This document shows, in pieces, positions 17,514 through 26,886 of a DNA stretch of 64,000 bases (the stretch's first letter is position 1; each line of letters opens with the position of its first letter). A program made the translations under genes and the position numbers. This DNA comes from Planctomycetales bacterium. GTDB lineage: Bacteria; Planctomycetota; SZUA-567. The notes under the pieces were generated by a model. The model did not search any database. It had not been told where the DNA came from and was given only the letters and a program-made list of their open reading frames with translations. The DNA lies in the NCBI GenBank assembly GCA_025997475.1, contig BNUQ01000004.1, positions 36,552 to 100,551 of the forward strand, read 5' to 3'.

Positions 17514-18272
17514 TTAACGGGCGCCTTGGAAAAGAAGCACGCCCGCCGCGACCGCGACGTTGAGCGATTCGACCGGCGGCGTCAGCGGAATTTGAATGAC
17601 CGCGGCGGCGGCGGCGCGAATTTCCGGCGGCACGCCCTGCCCTTCGCCGCCGACCACAACGGCGTAGCGGGCGGGAAATTCGACGCGGCGATAATCGGTC
17701 GCGCCCGTCGCCGCCGCGACGAACAGCGGCAGGTTGTTTGCCCGCGCGGCGGCGAGGACGGCGGACGTTTCGCTTTTCAAACACGGCAAACGAAACGCGC
17801 TCCCCATCGCGGCGCGGAGAAATTTTTCTTTCAGCGGATTAACGCCGCCGGTGAAAACGCAACCGTCGAAACCCGCCGCTTCCGCGACTCGCGCCAACGC
17901 GCCGGCGTTACCCGGGTCTTGGACGCCCGCCGCGACGAGCAACCGCCGCCGCGAAAAAATTTCCGGCAAGGAAAATTGACGCGGACGAAAAACGACGGCG
18001 ACGCCTTCCGGTTGGCGCAACGCGGAAATTTTGGCATAAACCGCCGCCGTCATCAGCGCCAACTCAACGCCGCGCGCGCGGCTTAAAGCGACGATTTTCG
18101 CGCCCTCGGCGGCGGCGGCAAATTCATCGGTAATCAGCAAAACCGTCGCCTCGGCGTCGCGCAGGGCTTCGAGCGCCAAATGCGGACCTTCGGCGATTGC
18201 CGCGTCGGAGCGCGGCCGGGCGTTCAGTTCCGCCCATTCGAGAACGCGCGGGTGTTTGCGAGAGGTGAGCAT
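17514..18272 (-). CDS. SpoU/TrmH-family RNA 2'-O-methyltransferase
   Basis: A 252-aa SPOUT methyltransferase that uses S-adenosylmethionine to methylate ribose in rRNA or tRNA. The three family motifs are present: motif 1 GVQDPGNAGALARVAEAAG (about 114-132), motif 2 VVVGGEGQGVPPEI and motif 3 IPLTPPVESLNVAVAAGVLL. The N-terminal part (MLTSRKHPRVLEWAEL) resembles the L30e-like substrate-binding domain of RlmB/AviRb relatives. The frame continues upstream to 18431 only because the heptamer repeat is open in this direction; ATG 18272 is the natural start, although no Shine-Dalgarno site precedes it. It follows mtaB on the same strand with one inverted repeat between. The exact RNA target is unknown. 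Confidence 0.9.
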   Translation of the reverse strand: MLTSRKHPRVLEWAELNARPRSDAAIAEGPHLALEALRDAEATVLLITDEFAAAAEGAKIVALSRARGVELALMTAAVYAKISALRQPEGVAVVFRPRQFSLPEIFSRRRLLVAAGVQDPGNAGALARVAEAAGFDGCVFTGGVNPLKEKFLRAAMGSAFRLPCLKSETSAVLAAARANNLPLFVAAATGATDYRRVEFPARYAVVVGGEGQGVPPEIRAAAAAVIQIPLTPPVESLNVAVAAGVLLFQGAR

Positions 18273-18280
18273 TGGAAAGA

Positions 18281-18402
<122 letters not shown>

Positions 18403-19662
18403 CTATTCCCCCCACAGCGTCGCGCCGTCATTGCGCGTGATTTTCACCGTCGCCCAAGAGCGCGGCGGCAAGGAGCGCGGAATGCGCACGCGCAAATAAC
18501 GCTCGCCGTAGCCCTCGGCGTATTCTTTACCGTCGGCGTCGCGCCCGTTTTTCTCAACGAGGACGGTTTCCGTTTCGCCCACTAACGACGCGGCAAAGGC
18601 GGCGGCGGCGCGGTCGCATAATTCCGTCAGTTCGCCGCGCCGAGCGGCGACGCGACGATGGTCGCGTCGCCGCAGTTCGGCGAGCGGCGTCCCCGGACGC
18701 GGCGAATACAAAAAAATATGCGCCCGCGCCCAGCCGGCGCGCGCGACCGTGGATGCAGTCGCCGCAAAAGAATCCGCGTTTTCACCCGGCGCGCCGACGA
18801 TTAAATCCGTGGTAATCGCGGGCGTCGCCAAAATTTTCCGCGCCTTGTCGAGAACGGCGAAATAATCGGCGAGCGTGTAACGGCGATTCATCAGGCGCAA
18901 AATTTCGTCCGCGCCGCTCTGCAACGGCAGATGCAAATGGCGGCAAATCTGCGGATAGTCGCGCATCGTCAACAACAATTCGTCGCTCACCGTCGGCGGC
19001 TCGATTGACCCCAAGCGCAACCGTTGCAAGCCGGCGATTTTAACTAACGCGCGGCAGAGACCGGCGAGCGTGTTTTCGCCGTCGCGATACGCGCCGATGT
19101 TGATGCCGGTCAGCGCTAATTCGCGATAATCGTTGGCGACCAAGCGCGCGGCTTCGGCGACAATTTCTGCCGCCGGACGACTTCGCGCCGCGCCCCGCGC
19201 CCGCGGAATAATGCAATACGCACAGGCGTTGTCGCAACCGTCTTGAATTTTGAGAAACGCGCGGGTATGACCGGCGAACGCCGAAATCGCCGGTTTAGCG
19301 GCGGGCGATTTTCCGGCGGCGGCGAGCGGCGAATTCTCCGGCGCGGCAAAATAGCGGACGAGCGCCGCGCCGGTTTCATCATTACGAAAAATTTTTTCCG
19401 CGCCGAGTCGCTTGGCGATATTGGGTTCGACGTGAACGGCGCAACCGGTGAGGATTAGCCGCAAGCGCGGATTTTGCCGCCGCGCGGCGGCGATAAAATT
19501 TCGCCACGTCGCGTCGGCGCGTCCGGTAACGGTGCAAGTGTGAACGATTAACACCTCGCCGCCGGCGACCTCGGTATGCCCCGCCGCCGCCAACGCCTCG
19601 CGCATCGCTTGCGCTTCGTATTGATTCGTTTTGCAACCGAAAGTTTTGAGGGAGAAGCGCAT
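18403..19662 (-). CDS. mtaB: tRNA t6A37 methylthiotransferase MtaB
   Basis: A radical-SAM enzyme that adds a methylthio group to t6A at position 37 of tRNAs decoding ANN codons. Its 419 aa match the family. The N-terminal UPF0004 domain carries the second-cluster cysteines Cys10 (TFGCKTNQYEAQ), Cys43 (VHTCTVTG) and Cys74 (TGCAVH). The radical-SAM cluster is CDNACAYCIIPRARG (Cys about 147-154), followed by LTGINIGAY, as in MtaB rather than MiaB, and HLHLPLQSGAD. A TRAM-like C-terminal region follows. The start ATG 19662 has no visible Shine-Dalgarno site. Inverted repeats of the heptamer family border the gene on both sides. Confidence 0.93.
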   Translation of the reverse strand: MRFSLKTFGCKTNQYEAQAMREALAAAGHTEVAGGEVLIVHTCTVTGRADATWRNFIAAARRQNPRLRLILTGCAVHVEPNIAKRLGAEKIFRNDETGAALVRYFAAPENSPLAAAGKSPAAKPAISAFAGHTRAFLKIQDGCDNACAYCIIPRARGAARSRPAAEIVAEAARLVANDYRELALTGINIGAYRDGENTLAGLCRALVKIAGLQRLRLGSIEPPTVSDELLLTMRDYPQICRHLHLPLQSGADEILRLMNRRYTLADYFAVLDKARKILATPAITTDLIVGAPGENADSFAATASTVARAGWARAHIFLYSPRPGTPLAELRRRDHRRVAARRGELTELCDRAAAAFAASLVGETETVLVEKNGRDADGKEYAEGYGERYLRVRIPRSLPPRSWATVKITRNDGATLWGE

Positions 19663-19671
19663 CGTTTTTTT

Positions 19672-19788
19672 TAGAGTTGAGAGTTTAGAGTTAAGAGTTG
19701 AGAGTTGAGCAATGGTTGCGCTTCGCGCATCTTAAAAATAAAACTCCTCTCTCTCAACTCTAAACTCTCAACTCTCAACTCTGCTCTA
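19672..19788. repeat. Heptamer-armed inverted repeat H3
   Basis: Same plan and orientation as H2: AGAGTTG/AGAGTTT arm, core TGGTTGCGCTTCGCGCATC, TCAACTC arm ending CTCTGCTCTA. It fills the gap between the xylulokinase stop and the mtaB start. Confidence 0.88.
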
Positions 19789-21276
19789 TCACGCATACAG
19801 CGGCGTCAGCGCGTCGAGGTATTTATTGTATTCGGCGTAGGCGCGGTCGTAGGCGCAAACGGCGTCGGCGGCGGGGCGGCTCGCCGCCTGTTCGTCGATT
19901 AAAATATGTTCGTCGGTCAGCGCCGCGATGTCCGTCGGCGCGCCGGCGGATTTTTGCAGGCACCACAACGCCTGCACCGCGCCGCCCAACGCCGCCGCCT
20001 CGCTCGACAGCGGACGCTTGACCGGCGTGTTCATAATGTCCGCCGCCATCTGCCGCCACAAGGGGCTTTTACTGCCGCCGCCGGTGATGCGAATTTCGCG
20101 CGCTTTGAAGCCCAATTTTTGGAACGCCTCCAAGCCGCGCCGCATCCCGAAAATCGCCGACTCCATCGCCGCCCGCGCGAGGTTCGCCGCCGCGCAGTTC
20201 GCCGCCGTGATGCCGGCAATCGTGGCGCGACCGTTCGGTAAATTCGGCGTCCGCTCGCCGTTAAAAAACGGCAGAAAAACAATGCCGTCCGCGCCGATGG
20301 GCGCCGCGCCGGCGAGGTCGTTTAGCGCTTTAATGTCCATACCGAGCAACTCGCGCGTCTTCTCGGTGGCGACGGTGCAGTTCATCGTGCAGAGTAGCGG
20401 CAGGTAACCGCCGGTCGAAGAATTGAAGCCGGACAAACCGTTTTTCGGGTCGGCGAGCGGCTGGTCGGAATAGCCGTAGAGCGTGCCGGACGTGCCGAGC
20501 GACATCGTCAAAAAGCCGTCGCGCACGGTGCCGGTGCCAATCGCGCCCATCATATTGTCGCCGCCGCCGGACGACACCGGAATGCCCGCCGGTATGCCCC
20601 ATTTCGCCGCCGCCGCCGCCGTAACCGCGCCGTTCGGCGCGTCGGAGGCAATCACCGGCGGCAGGAGCGACAACAATTTCGGGTCGATTAAATCGCAGAT
20701 TTTTTTCGACCATTGCTTCGTCCGTCCGTTGAAAATCGCCATACCGGAAGCGTCGCCCGCTTCGGCGCGATACGCGCCGGTGAAACAATAGTTCAGATAA
20801 TCGTGCGGCAACATAACGTAACGAAGACGCGCGAAGGCGTCGGGATGACGACGTTTAAGCCAGAGGATTTTCGGCGCGGTGAAACCGGGGAGCATTAAAT
20901 TGCAGACCTCGGCGATAACCGCGTCGTCGCCGCCGGCTTGGTCGGTGAGGATTTTACACTCCTCGACGGTCGAAGTGTCGTTCCAGAGTTTGACGTTGTA
21001 GAGGGCTTTGCCGTCGGCGTCGAGCGGCACGAAGCCGTGTTGATGACCGGAAATGCCGACGGCGGCGACGGACGCTTTTTCGGCGGCGCTAAACGCGCGG
21101 AAACAGTCGTCCAACGCGGCGTCATACCATTCGGTTTTTTGTTCGCGGGCGCCGTCGTTGGCGGCGATGAGTTCGACCGCTTTTTGTTGCGTGGCGACGA
21201 TTTTTTTGTTTTCCCAGTCGTAAAGCACCACCTTGATGCTCTGCGTGCCCATATCAATGCCGGCGACGGTCTTCAT
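19789..21276 (-). CDS. xylB: Xylulokinase
   Basis: A 495-aa FGGY-family sugar kinase that phosphorylates D-xylulose to xylulose-5-phosphate for the pentose phosphate pathway. The N-terminal phosphate-binding motif is VAGIDMGTQSIKVVLYDW. Substrate-loop features are GISGHQHGFVPLDADG and LWNDTST. The second nucleotide-binding domain has LSLGTSGTLYGYSD, and the C-terminal FGGY signature is REIRITGGGSKSPLWRQMAA. The length and the GHQHG segment are typical of XylB. AAGGAG lies 8 nt before the ATG at 21276. No xylose isomerase or transporter is adjacent, so the physiological sugar is inferred from family likeness. Confidence 0.9.
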   Translation of the reverse strand: MKTVAGIDMGTQSIKVVLYDWENKKIVATQQKAVELIAANDGAREQKTEWYDAALDDCFRAFSAAEKASVAAVGISGHQHGFVPLDADGKALYNVKLWNDTSTVEECKILTDQAGGDDAVIAEVCNLMLPGFTAPKILWLKRRHPDAFARLRYVMLPHDYLNYCFTGAYRAEAGDASGMAIFNGRTKQWSKKICDLIDPKLLSLLPPVIASDAPNGAVTAAAAAKWGIPAGIPVSSGGGDNMMGAIGTGTVRDGFLTMSLGTSGTLYGYSDQPLADPKNGLSGFNSSTGGYLPLLCTMNCTVATEKTRELLGMDIKALNDLAGAAPIGADGIVFLPFFNGERTPNLPNGRATIAGITAANCAAANLARAAMESAIFGMRRGLEAFQKLGFKAREIRITGGGSKSPLWRQMAADIMNTPVKRPLSSEAAALGGAVQALWCLQKSAGAPTDIAALTDEHILIDEQAASRPAADAVCAYDRAYAEYNKYLDALTPLYA

Positions 21277-21379
21277 AGTTTTTCTCCTTTATGGGGTTTG
21301 ATGCAATTGAAGTTCGCCGCGCCGAGCGCCTTGCAATCAACGGCAATAAAATAAAATGCCGCCGAAAACCGCCCGCCGC

Positions 21380-22039
21380 TCACTCGAGCGGCGAAATTTG
21401 CGGCTGATTATTTTCGTCCAACCAGAAATAGCCGCTGAGAATCCGCGCGTCGGGATAATAGCGGCGGACGATTTGTCGGAGATTTTCCGGACGGTCGATA
21501 CCGGGGATGCCGACCGGCGGCAAAATTCCCGCCCGCGCGAAACACGCCATCGCCCGCGTCGCGCAGTTCATTCCCGACAAGCGAAATTCCGGCGGACGCG
21601 CCCGCAACTCTTGCCACGCGCGGCGCAACGCCGCCGCCTGCGCGGGCGTAACGTTGAATTTCACCCAATCGGTAACCGCGTGTAAATGACATTTACCGTC
21701 GCGGCAAAAATCCCGCGCCGCGGCAAGGTCAAGATAATACGGACGCTCGGCGCGCATTCTCGCCGTGTCGCGCACGACGCCCGGAGTGCGAAACAGCAGA
21801 TTTTCCGCGATGGAATTTTCCGCCGCCGCCGTGTTGAAGCCGTAAATTTCGCCGTCGGGCAAAAGCGTGTCAATATGCCGATAAATTCGCGGCTCATACG
21901 GGTCGGCGGTGAACTGTCGCCGCAACAACATCCCGATTTCCACCGAACGCTCGGCGGCGGGCGCGGGCGCAAAACCCGCGCCGCAACCGGCAAGGGTCAG
22001 CAAGAGAAGGTAAAGGCAGAAGTGTTTGAGCGGCGTCAT
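21380..22039 (-). CDS. Lipoprotein with NC..H-type segment, function unknown
   Basis: A 219-aa predicted lipoprotein: the signal sequence MTPLKHFCLYLLLLTLAGC places the lipidated Cys at 19. The mature part contains IYGFNTAAAENSIAENLLFR, then CRDGKCHLHAVTDW and later SGMNCATRAMACFARAGI. A conserved-looking Asn-Cys with upstream His residues is reminiscent of membrane-associated cysteine-peptidase-like families (Lnb_N/DUF4105), but I cannot confirm this. The gene stands alone, upstream of xylB on the same strand with a 103-nt gap. No Shine-Dalgarno site is evident before the ATG at 22039. Confidence 0.6.
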   Translation of the reverse strand: MTPLKHFCLYLLLLTLAGCGAGFAPAPAAERSVEIGMLLRRQFTADPYEPRIYRHIDTLLPDGEIYGFNTAAAENSIAENLLFRTPGVVRDTARMRAERPYYLDLAAARDFCRDGKCHLHAVTDWVKFNVTPAQAAALRRAWQELRARPPEFRLSGMNCATRAMACFARAGILPPVGIPGIDRPENLRQIVRRYYPDARILSGYFWLDENNQPQISPLE

Positions 22040-22049
22040 TGGGGGAAAT

Positions 22050-22100
22050 GCGAAAAGAATTAAGAAGGCAGAATTAAGAATTATTCTTAATTCTTAATAT
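22050..22100. repeat. AATTAAG inverted array
   Basis: AATTAAGAA units followed by the complementary TTCTTAATTC units, forming a short hairpin upstream of the lipoprotein gene. Confidence 0.65.
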
Positions 22101-22447
22101 TACGCGATTAGCGTTGGTGCTGTTGCAACGAAGAATTTGAAGAAACTCCGACAGTCGCGCTGAAAGCGCGATAATATATCAGCCCAGGGTAAGGCGCACG
22201 CTCTTAGCGCCGCCACCCTGGGTAGCGGTTGATTGATAATCCATCCGACAGTCCCGCCGTTAGGCGGCAAGCGCGGCGGCGGCGAGAGCGGTTCGCCAAA
22301 ACGCGGCGAACCGTCCAATTGCGGTTGGCGCTTCGCGCCATCTTTACCCAGGGTGGCGCGGCTGATAGTGCGTCGCCGCTTACCCTGGGCTGATATATTT
22401 CGCCCCGTTGGGGCGAACTGGCGGAATGATTATCAAAATCGCGTAAC
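22100..22447. repeat. Family F long palindrome, copy F1 (CCCAGGGT stems)
   Basis: About 350 bp with outer inverted ends near TTACGCGATT and two inner hairpins, each with a stem CCCAGGGT/ACCCTGGG, around a variable GC-rich middle. Short ORFs here only translate the repeat. Copy F2 at 23855-24217 has the same plan with CCTATGGT/ACCATAGG stems. It fills most of the gap between the lipoprotein gene and the citrate synthase stop. Confidence 0.8.
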
Positions 22448-22479
22448 ATAGGTTCTTAATTCATAATTCTTAATTGAAT

Positions 22480-23817
22480 TTACAGCCGTTTAACCTCCCG
22501 TGCCGGCATTTTGACGTGTCGGTAATGCGGCGCGTTGCCGCGTTGGAAGAACGAGCGTTCGGTTTCGCCGACGTAAAGTTGGCGGGGACGCGCAATCCGA
22601 AAACCCTCGTCGTGAATCATTTCCCGCCAATGCGCCAGCCACCCCGGCATCCGCCCAATCGTGAACAGCACCGTGAACATATCCGTCGGAATGCCAATCG
22701 CGCGCAACACCAAGCCCGAATAAAAATCGACGTTCGGATAAAGATTGCGCTCGACAAAATAAGCGTCCTGCATCGCGATTTCTTCGAGTTGCATCGCGAT
22801 GGCGAACAGCGGGTCTTTCGCCATTTCCAAGCGCGGCAACAACAACAATTTGTGGCACAGGGCGCGCATCACCTTGGCGCGCGGGTCGTAGTTTTTATAG
22901 ACGCGATGCCCAAAGCCCATCAACCGCGCTTTTTTGTCTTTGGCGCGGTCAACGTAACTCTGCGCCGTGCCGCCGTTTTGGTGGATATTGGTCAGCATTT
23001 CGATGACTTGCTGATTGGCGCCGCCGTGCCGCCGTCCCCACAGCGCCGAAATTCCCGCCGAGGCAATCGCGTAAACGTTCGCCAACGACGAACCGGCGAT
23101 GCGCACCGACGAGGTGCTACAATTCTGTTCGTGGTCGGCGTGCAAAATGAGAAACACTTCGAGCGCCCGCACCACTTCGTCGTCGATTTCGTATTTATGC
23201 ACCGGCGAGGAAAACATCATATTGAGAAAATTCGCGACGTAGCGGAATTTATACGACGGATAGACCATCGGCTCGCCGATTTTCATTTTGTAGGAAAACG
23301 CCGCGAGCGTGCGGACTTGCGAAATCAGGTTGGCTAAAATTTCGTATTCGGCGGCGAAGTCAAGCTCGTCCGGCACCGGATAAAAACCGGACAACGACGC
23401 GACCATCGTCGAAAGAATCGCCATCGGGTGCGCCGTGCTGGGGACGCCGGTGAAGAAGTGATGCATATCCTCGTGAATGAGCGAACTGTGGTTGAGCCGG
23501 TCGCGAAAGCCGGTCAATTCTTCCGGCGAGGGCAGTTCGCCGAAAATCAGCAAATAGGCGACTTCGATAAATTCGGCGCGTTCGGCGAGTTGCTCGATGG
23601 GATAGCCGCGATAGCGCAAAATCCCTTTTTCGCCGTCGATGAAGGTGATGGCGGACGCGCAGGCGCCGGTGTTGCCGAACGCCGGGTCGTAGGTAATCAG
23701 CCCGCTCTGCCGGCGCAACGCCGTGATGTCGATGGCTTTTTCGTTCTCGGAGCCGGTAACGACCGGCAATTCGTAACGCTTGCCGTTATATTCGAGAATG
23801 GCGGTTTCCGAACCCAT
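22480..23817 (-). CDS. gltA: Citrate synthase
   Basis: Condenses oxaloacetate with acetyl-CoA to make citrate. At 445 aa it matches hexameric type II bacterial enzymes, with an N-terminal beta-hairpin region (ILEYNGKRYELPVVTGSENE). Catalytic residues are visible: His in ALWGRRHGGANQQV (about 263), His in MGFGHRVYKNYDPRA (about 304) and Asp in NVDFYSGLVL (about 363). LRYRGYPIEQLAE and FLILHADHEQNCSTSSVR are also family-typical. AAGGAG stands 9 nt before ATG 23817. No other TCA-cycle gene is adjacent. Family F palindromes flank it on both sides. Confidence 0.97.
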   Translation of the reverse strand: MGSETAILEYNGKRYELPVVTGSENEKAIDITALRRQSGLITYDPAFGNTGACASAITFIDGEKGILRYRGYPIEQLAERAEFIEVAYLLIFGELPSPEELTGFRDRLNHSSLIHEDMHHFFTGVPSTAHPMAILSTMVASLSGFYPVPDELDFAAEYEILANLISQVRTLAAFSYKMKIGEPMVYPSYKFRYVANFLNMMFSSPVHKYEIDDEVVRALEVFLILHADHEQNCSTSSVRIAGSSLANVYAIASAGISALWGRRHGGANQQVIEMLTNIHQNGGTAQSYVDRAKDKKARLMGFGHRVYKNYDPRAKVMRALCHKLLLLPRLEMAKDPLFAIAMQLEEIAMQDAYFVERNLYPNVDFYSGLVLRAIGIPTDMFTVLFTIGRMPGWLAHWREMIHDEGFRIARPRQLYVGETERSFFQRGNAPHYRHVKMPAREVKRL

Positions 23818-23854
23818 AAGGCACGCTCCTTTTAATGACGAATTAAAAACTGAT

Positions 23855-24217
23855 GTTACGCGATTTTGATAATTTATTCCGCTAATCGCCCCAACGGGGC
23901 GAAATATATCAGCCTATGGTAAGGCGCACGCTCTTGGCGCCGCCACCATAGGTAGCGGTTGATTGATAAAACCATCCGACAGCCCCGCCGTCAGGCGGCA
24001 TCTCGCCGCCATTGGCGGCGAAAGCGGCGGCAAACGCCGCCGCCGGCGAAAGCGGTTCGCCAAAACGCGGCGAACCGTCCAATTGCGGTTGGCGCTTCGC
24101 GCCGTCTTTACCTATGGTGGCGCGGCGGTAGAACATCGCCGCTTACCATAGGCTGATATATTTCGCGCTTTCAGCGCGACTGTCGGAATAAATTATCAAA
24201 ACAATCAATCGCGCAAC
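23855..24217. repeat. Family F long palindrome, copy F2 (CCTATGGT stems)
   Basis: About 360 bp, same architecture as F1. The outer ends are GTTACGCGATTTTGATAAT and its rough complement. The stems read CCTATGGT/ACCATAGG at all four stem positions where F1 has CCCAGGGT/ACCCTGGG, i.e. compensatory change. It lies upstream of gltA. Confidence 0.8.
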
Positions 24218-24310
24218 CTGAGTTCTTAATTTGAAACGGTTCGCCGATTATTGCGCGCGCCGCCGGTTTTTCAATTGACCATTCCCCGGTCGGCGGCGAA
24301 TTCAGCGGTT

Positions 24311-24358
24311 GCTCTATTCAATTGCCACGCCCTTTAAGGCGTGGCGATTGAATAGAGC
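24311..24358. repeat. Family C minimal hairpin
   Basis: GCTCTATTCAATTGCCACGC joined directly to its complement GCGTGGCGATTGAATAGAGC: the two ends of family C without the inner part. The rest of 24218-24515 shows no gene; it is the leader of the autotransporter gene. Confidence 0.75.
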
Positions 24359-24515
24359 CGCCGCAATCCGGCGCAATAACCGCCGCGCGCTCACGCTCTC
24401 CACCACAATCCTTTCAACCCTCAACTCTCAAATAGTTTTCCGTCGAAGTTGCGGAGTTTTGGCGAGATTTGGTCGATAGAGCGGCGACGACCTTTTCTTG
24501 ACGAAAGACAAAACG

Positions 24516-26822
24516 ATGAATCATCCGGCTAAATCTTGGGCGGCGCTCTTGGGACTCGCGTTGACGTTGGGAATGAGCGCGGCGGAGCGCGCGGCGGACA
24601 CGCTGAACGTTACCGGCGTGCCGCCGGGCGATGCCTCCACCGAAACAGTTACGCTCGACGGCAACCGCGGCACCGAAAAAGTCGCCAATCTTGACGTGAG
24701 TGAAGGCGACGCGGTGGTCATCACCGGCGGACGCAATACCGTCAATGTCGGCACCGGCGGTAAAATTAACGGCGCAATTGACGTGATAAACGGCGCGGTC
24801 GTCATCAATAACAGAGGCTTGATTGATGCGTCAGATAGCGACGGCGCTACCGCCATCATCAACAGCAGTGATACGACGCTCAATAATTACAGAACGATTT
24901 ACGGCGGTATCGAATCCTACGACCGCCTGCACATAACCAATCGTAACACTGGCGAAATCATCAGCGGCAGTAGCGACGCGGCGGCAATTTCTATTCACGG
25001 CGGTTCGGCGACGTTGCTTAATTTGGGGCAAATCGGCGGCATCGATGCCACCGACCAAGCGATTAGTATCGGCGGCAACGGCGCAGGCGTAACCTCCGAC
25101 CCGGAGCCGGTTTTGCCGCCGCCGACATTGACGTTAGACAATCGCGGCAAAATTATCGGCAGTGTCAATATCGCTAATGACGGCGTCTTAAACGTCGTGA
25201 ACGGCGGCGATTTACACGGCGATTTACACGGCGATTTACAAAATTACGGGACGGTCAATCTCGGCACCGCGAAAATGCGGTTGCAATACGACCTCGGCAT
25301 CGGCGGCGGCAATTACAATTCCAGCGAAACCGAGACGGCAGACAGCGGCGGCGGCGGAGCCGGACGCGGACAGTTAAACTTTACCATCGTGAACAAAAAT
25401 GATTACGGACAGTTAATCGCGGATAAACACGTGGATTTGTCGGAGACCGACGTAAAAGTGGTCGGCGGCGTGGCGAACGAAACTTACCGGATAATCGAAG
25501 CCGGCGGCGGTTTGGAAACCGGCGGAACCGGCGGAATGAGTTTGCAATACGGCAGTTCGCTGACCTTGGATTATCAACATGAAATTCAACCCTCCGACAC
25601 CGGCTACGGTTATGTTGACGTTATCGCCACCGCCAAACCCCGCGCCTTCAACAATAATTCAGCCGGCGGCGATAAAAATCTCGGCACGGCGCTCGACCGT
25701 CTCGCGCCGACCGCCAAGGACTCGCCGCTGTCCGCGACGTTCGCGAAACTTAACGCCATCGCCGACCCGGCGGAATTGAAACAAAAAATTTCGCGTCTGA
25801 ACAATCGCCTGTTCACCGCGATGCAAAATCATCAGGTAACAGAAGCGATTAACGCGAATATGAACGCCTTGCGCTCGGCGTTGCGCGAATTGTCCGGCGC
25901 TAATCTCGGCGTGTTTTCGCGCGGCTTGGCGCGCGCTTCGCTCGGCGGCGCGCCGTCCGGCGGCGGCGCGACCGGCGCGGCGGCTTTTAACCGGCAGACG
26001 TTTTTCGCGCGGATGTATGGCGGCTTCGGCGGACAGGACGACAAAGGCGACGATGTCGGCTACGACACCAAGCACTTCGGCATTTTGGGCGGCGCCGATT
26101 ATATGTTCGCCCGCGAATTGCGGCTCGGCGTTTTGGGCGGCTACGGCTACAACACCGCGAAGTTGCACGAAGGGCGCGGCGAGTCGTCCGACCATTCTTT
26201 CCGCGCCGGACTCTACGGCAATTTCAACTGGGACGGCATTTATTTGGACGTGTCGCCGACCGTCGCGCTCCATTACCTCAACGGCGAGCGGGAAACGGCG
26301 TATTCCGGCAAGGCGAAAAACGACCGCTTCGGCTGGGATGTCAACGTGTTTCTGAACGCCGGTTATATGGTGAATTTACCGTATCACACTTACGTTACGC
26401 CGGAATTTTCGTTAAGCCCGAGCGTGTTTCATTCGCTTCAATACGCGGAAAAAGGCGCGGGCGCGGAAAATTTGGCGGTCGACTCCTTCACCAATTGGTC
26501 GTTGTTGCAAGTGTTGCGGGTCAAAATCGGCGGCGTGTTTGATTTCGGCGTCGGGACGCGCTTTCAACCGGAATTTACGCTGGGCTGGGAACACGAATAC
26601 ATCAACGCGGGCGGCGACGTGGAAAGCGCGTTTTCCGTGGCGGAAAATACCAAGTGGAAAAATTCCTCCGTCGCGAAGCCCGACGGCGACCGCTTCCTGA
26701 TGGGCATCGGTTTGGGCGTGTTGCTCAACGACTCGCTCACCATCACCGGCAAATGGGAACAGCGCTGGTGGGGCGGCGGCTACGACACGTCCTTCTCGCT
26801 CGCGGGAGTGTTGAGTTATTAG
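24516..26822 (+). CDS. Autotransporter (type V secretion) with beta-helix passenger
   Basis: A 768-aa outer-membrane autotransporter. An N-terminal signal peptide (about residues 1-25, ALLGLALTLGMSAAERA) is followed by a passenger of short Gly/Asn/Asp-rich repeats (NTVNVGTGGKINGAIDVING, LTLDNRGKIIGSVNIAND), typical of a right-handed beta-helix. A helical linker (about 400-470) leads to the beta-barrel translocator of about 270 residues with alternating aromatic strands (FFARMYGGFGGQDDKGDDVG to the end). The last residues are SLAGVLSY, so the terminal aromatic is Tyr rather than the usual Phe. Start choice: the ATG at 24516; a TTG at 24498 is possible. A 15-bp tandem repeat encodes GDLHGDLHGDLQ. 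The passenger's function is unknown. Confidence 0.88.
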   Translation: MNHPAKSWAALLGLALTLGMSAAERAADTLNVTGVPPGDASTETVTLDGNRGTEKVANLDVSEGDAVVITGGRNTVNVGTGGKINGAIDVINGAVVINNRGLIDASDSDGATAIINSSDTTLNNYRTIYGGIESYDRLHITNRNTGEIISGSSDAAAISIHGGSATLLNLGQIGGIDATDQAISIGGNGAGVTSDPEPVLPPPTLTLDNRGKIIGSVNIANDGVLNVVNGGDLHGDLHGDLQNYGTVNLGTAKMRLQYDLGIGGGNYNSSETETADSGGGGAGRGQLNFTIVNKNDYGQLIADKHVDLSETDVKVVGGVANETYRIIEAGGGLETGGTGGMSLQYGSSLTLDYQHEIQPSDTGYGYVDVIATAKPRAFNNNSAGGDKNLGTALDRLAPTAKDSPLSATFAKLNAIADPAELKQKISRLNNRLFTAMQNHQVTEAINANMNALRSALRELSGANLGVFSRGLARASLGGAPSGGGATGAAAFNRQTFFARMYGGFGGQDDKGDDVGYDTKHFGILGGADYMFARELRLGVLGGYGYNTAKLHEGRGESSDHSFRAGLYGNFNWDGIYLDVSPTVALHYLNGERETAYSGKAKNDRFGWDVNVFLNAGYMVNLPYHTYVTPEFSLSPSVFHSLQYAEKGAGAENLAVDSFTNWSLLQVLRVKIGGVFDFGVGTRFQPEFTLGWEHEYINAGGDVESAFSVAENTKWKNSSVAKPDGDRFLMGIGLGVLLNDSLTITGKWEQRWWGGGYDTSFSLAGVLSY
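25205..25242 (+). repeat. 15-bp in-frame tandem repeat
   Basis: Three near-identical units GGCGATTTACACGGC-like inside the autotransporter passenger, coding GDLH/GDLH/GDLQ. Copy number could vary without breaking the frame. Confidence 0.7.
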
Positions 26823-26886
26823 CGGGGAAAGGGGAAAGCGACTATTATTCAATTTTTAACTTTCAATCCGCGCCTTAACGGTTGTT

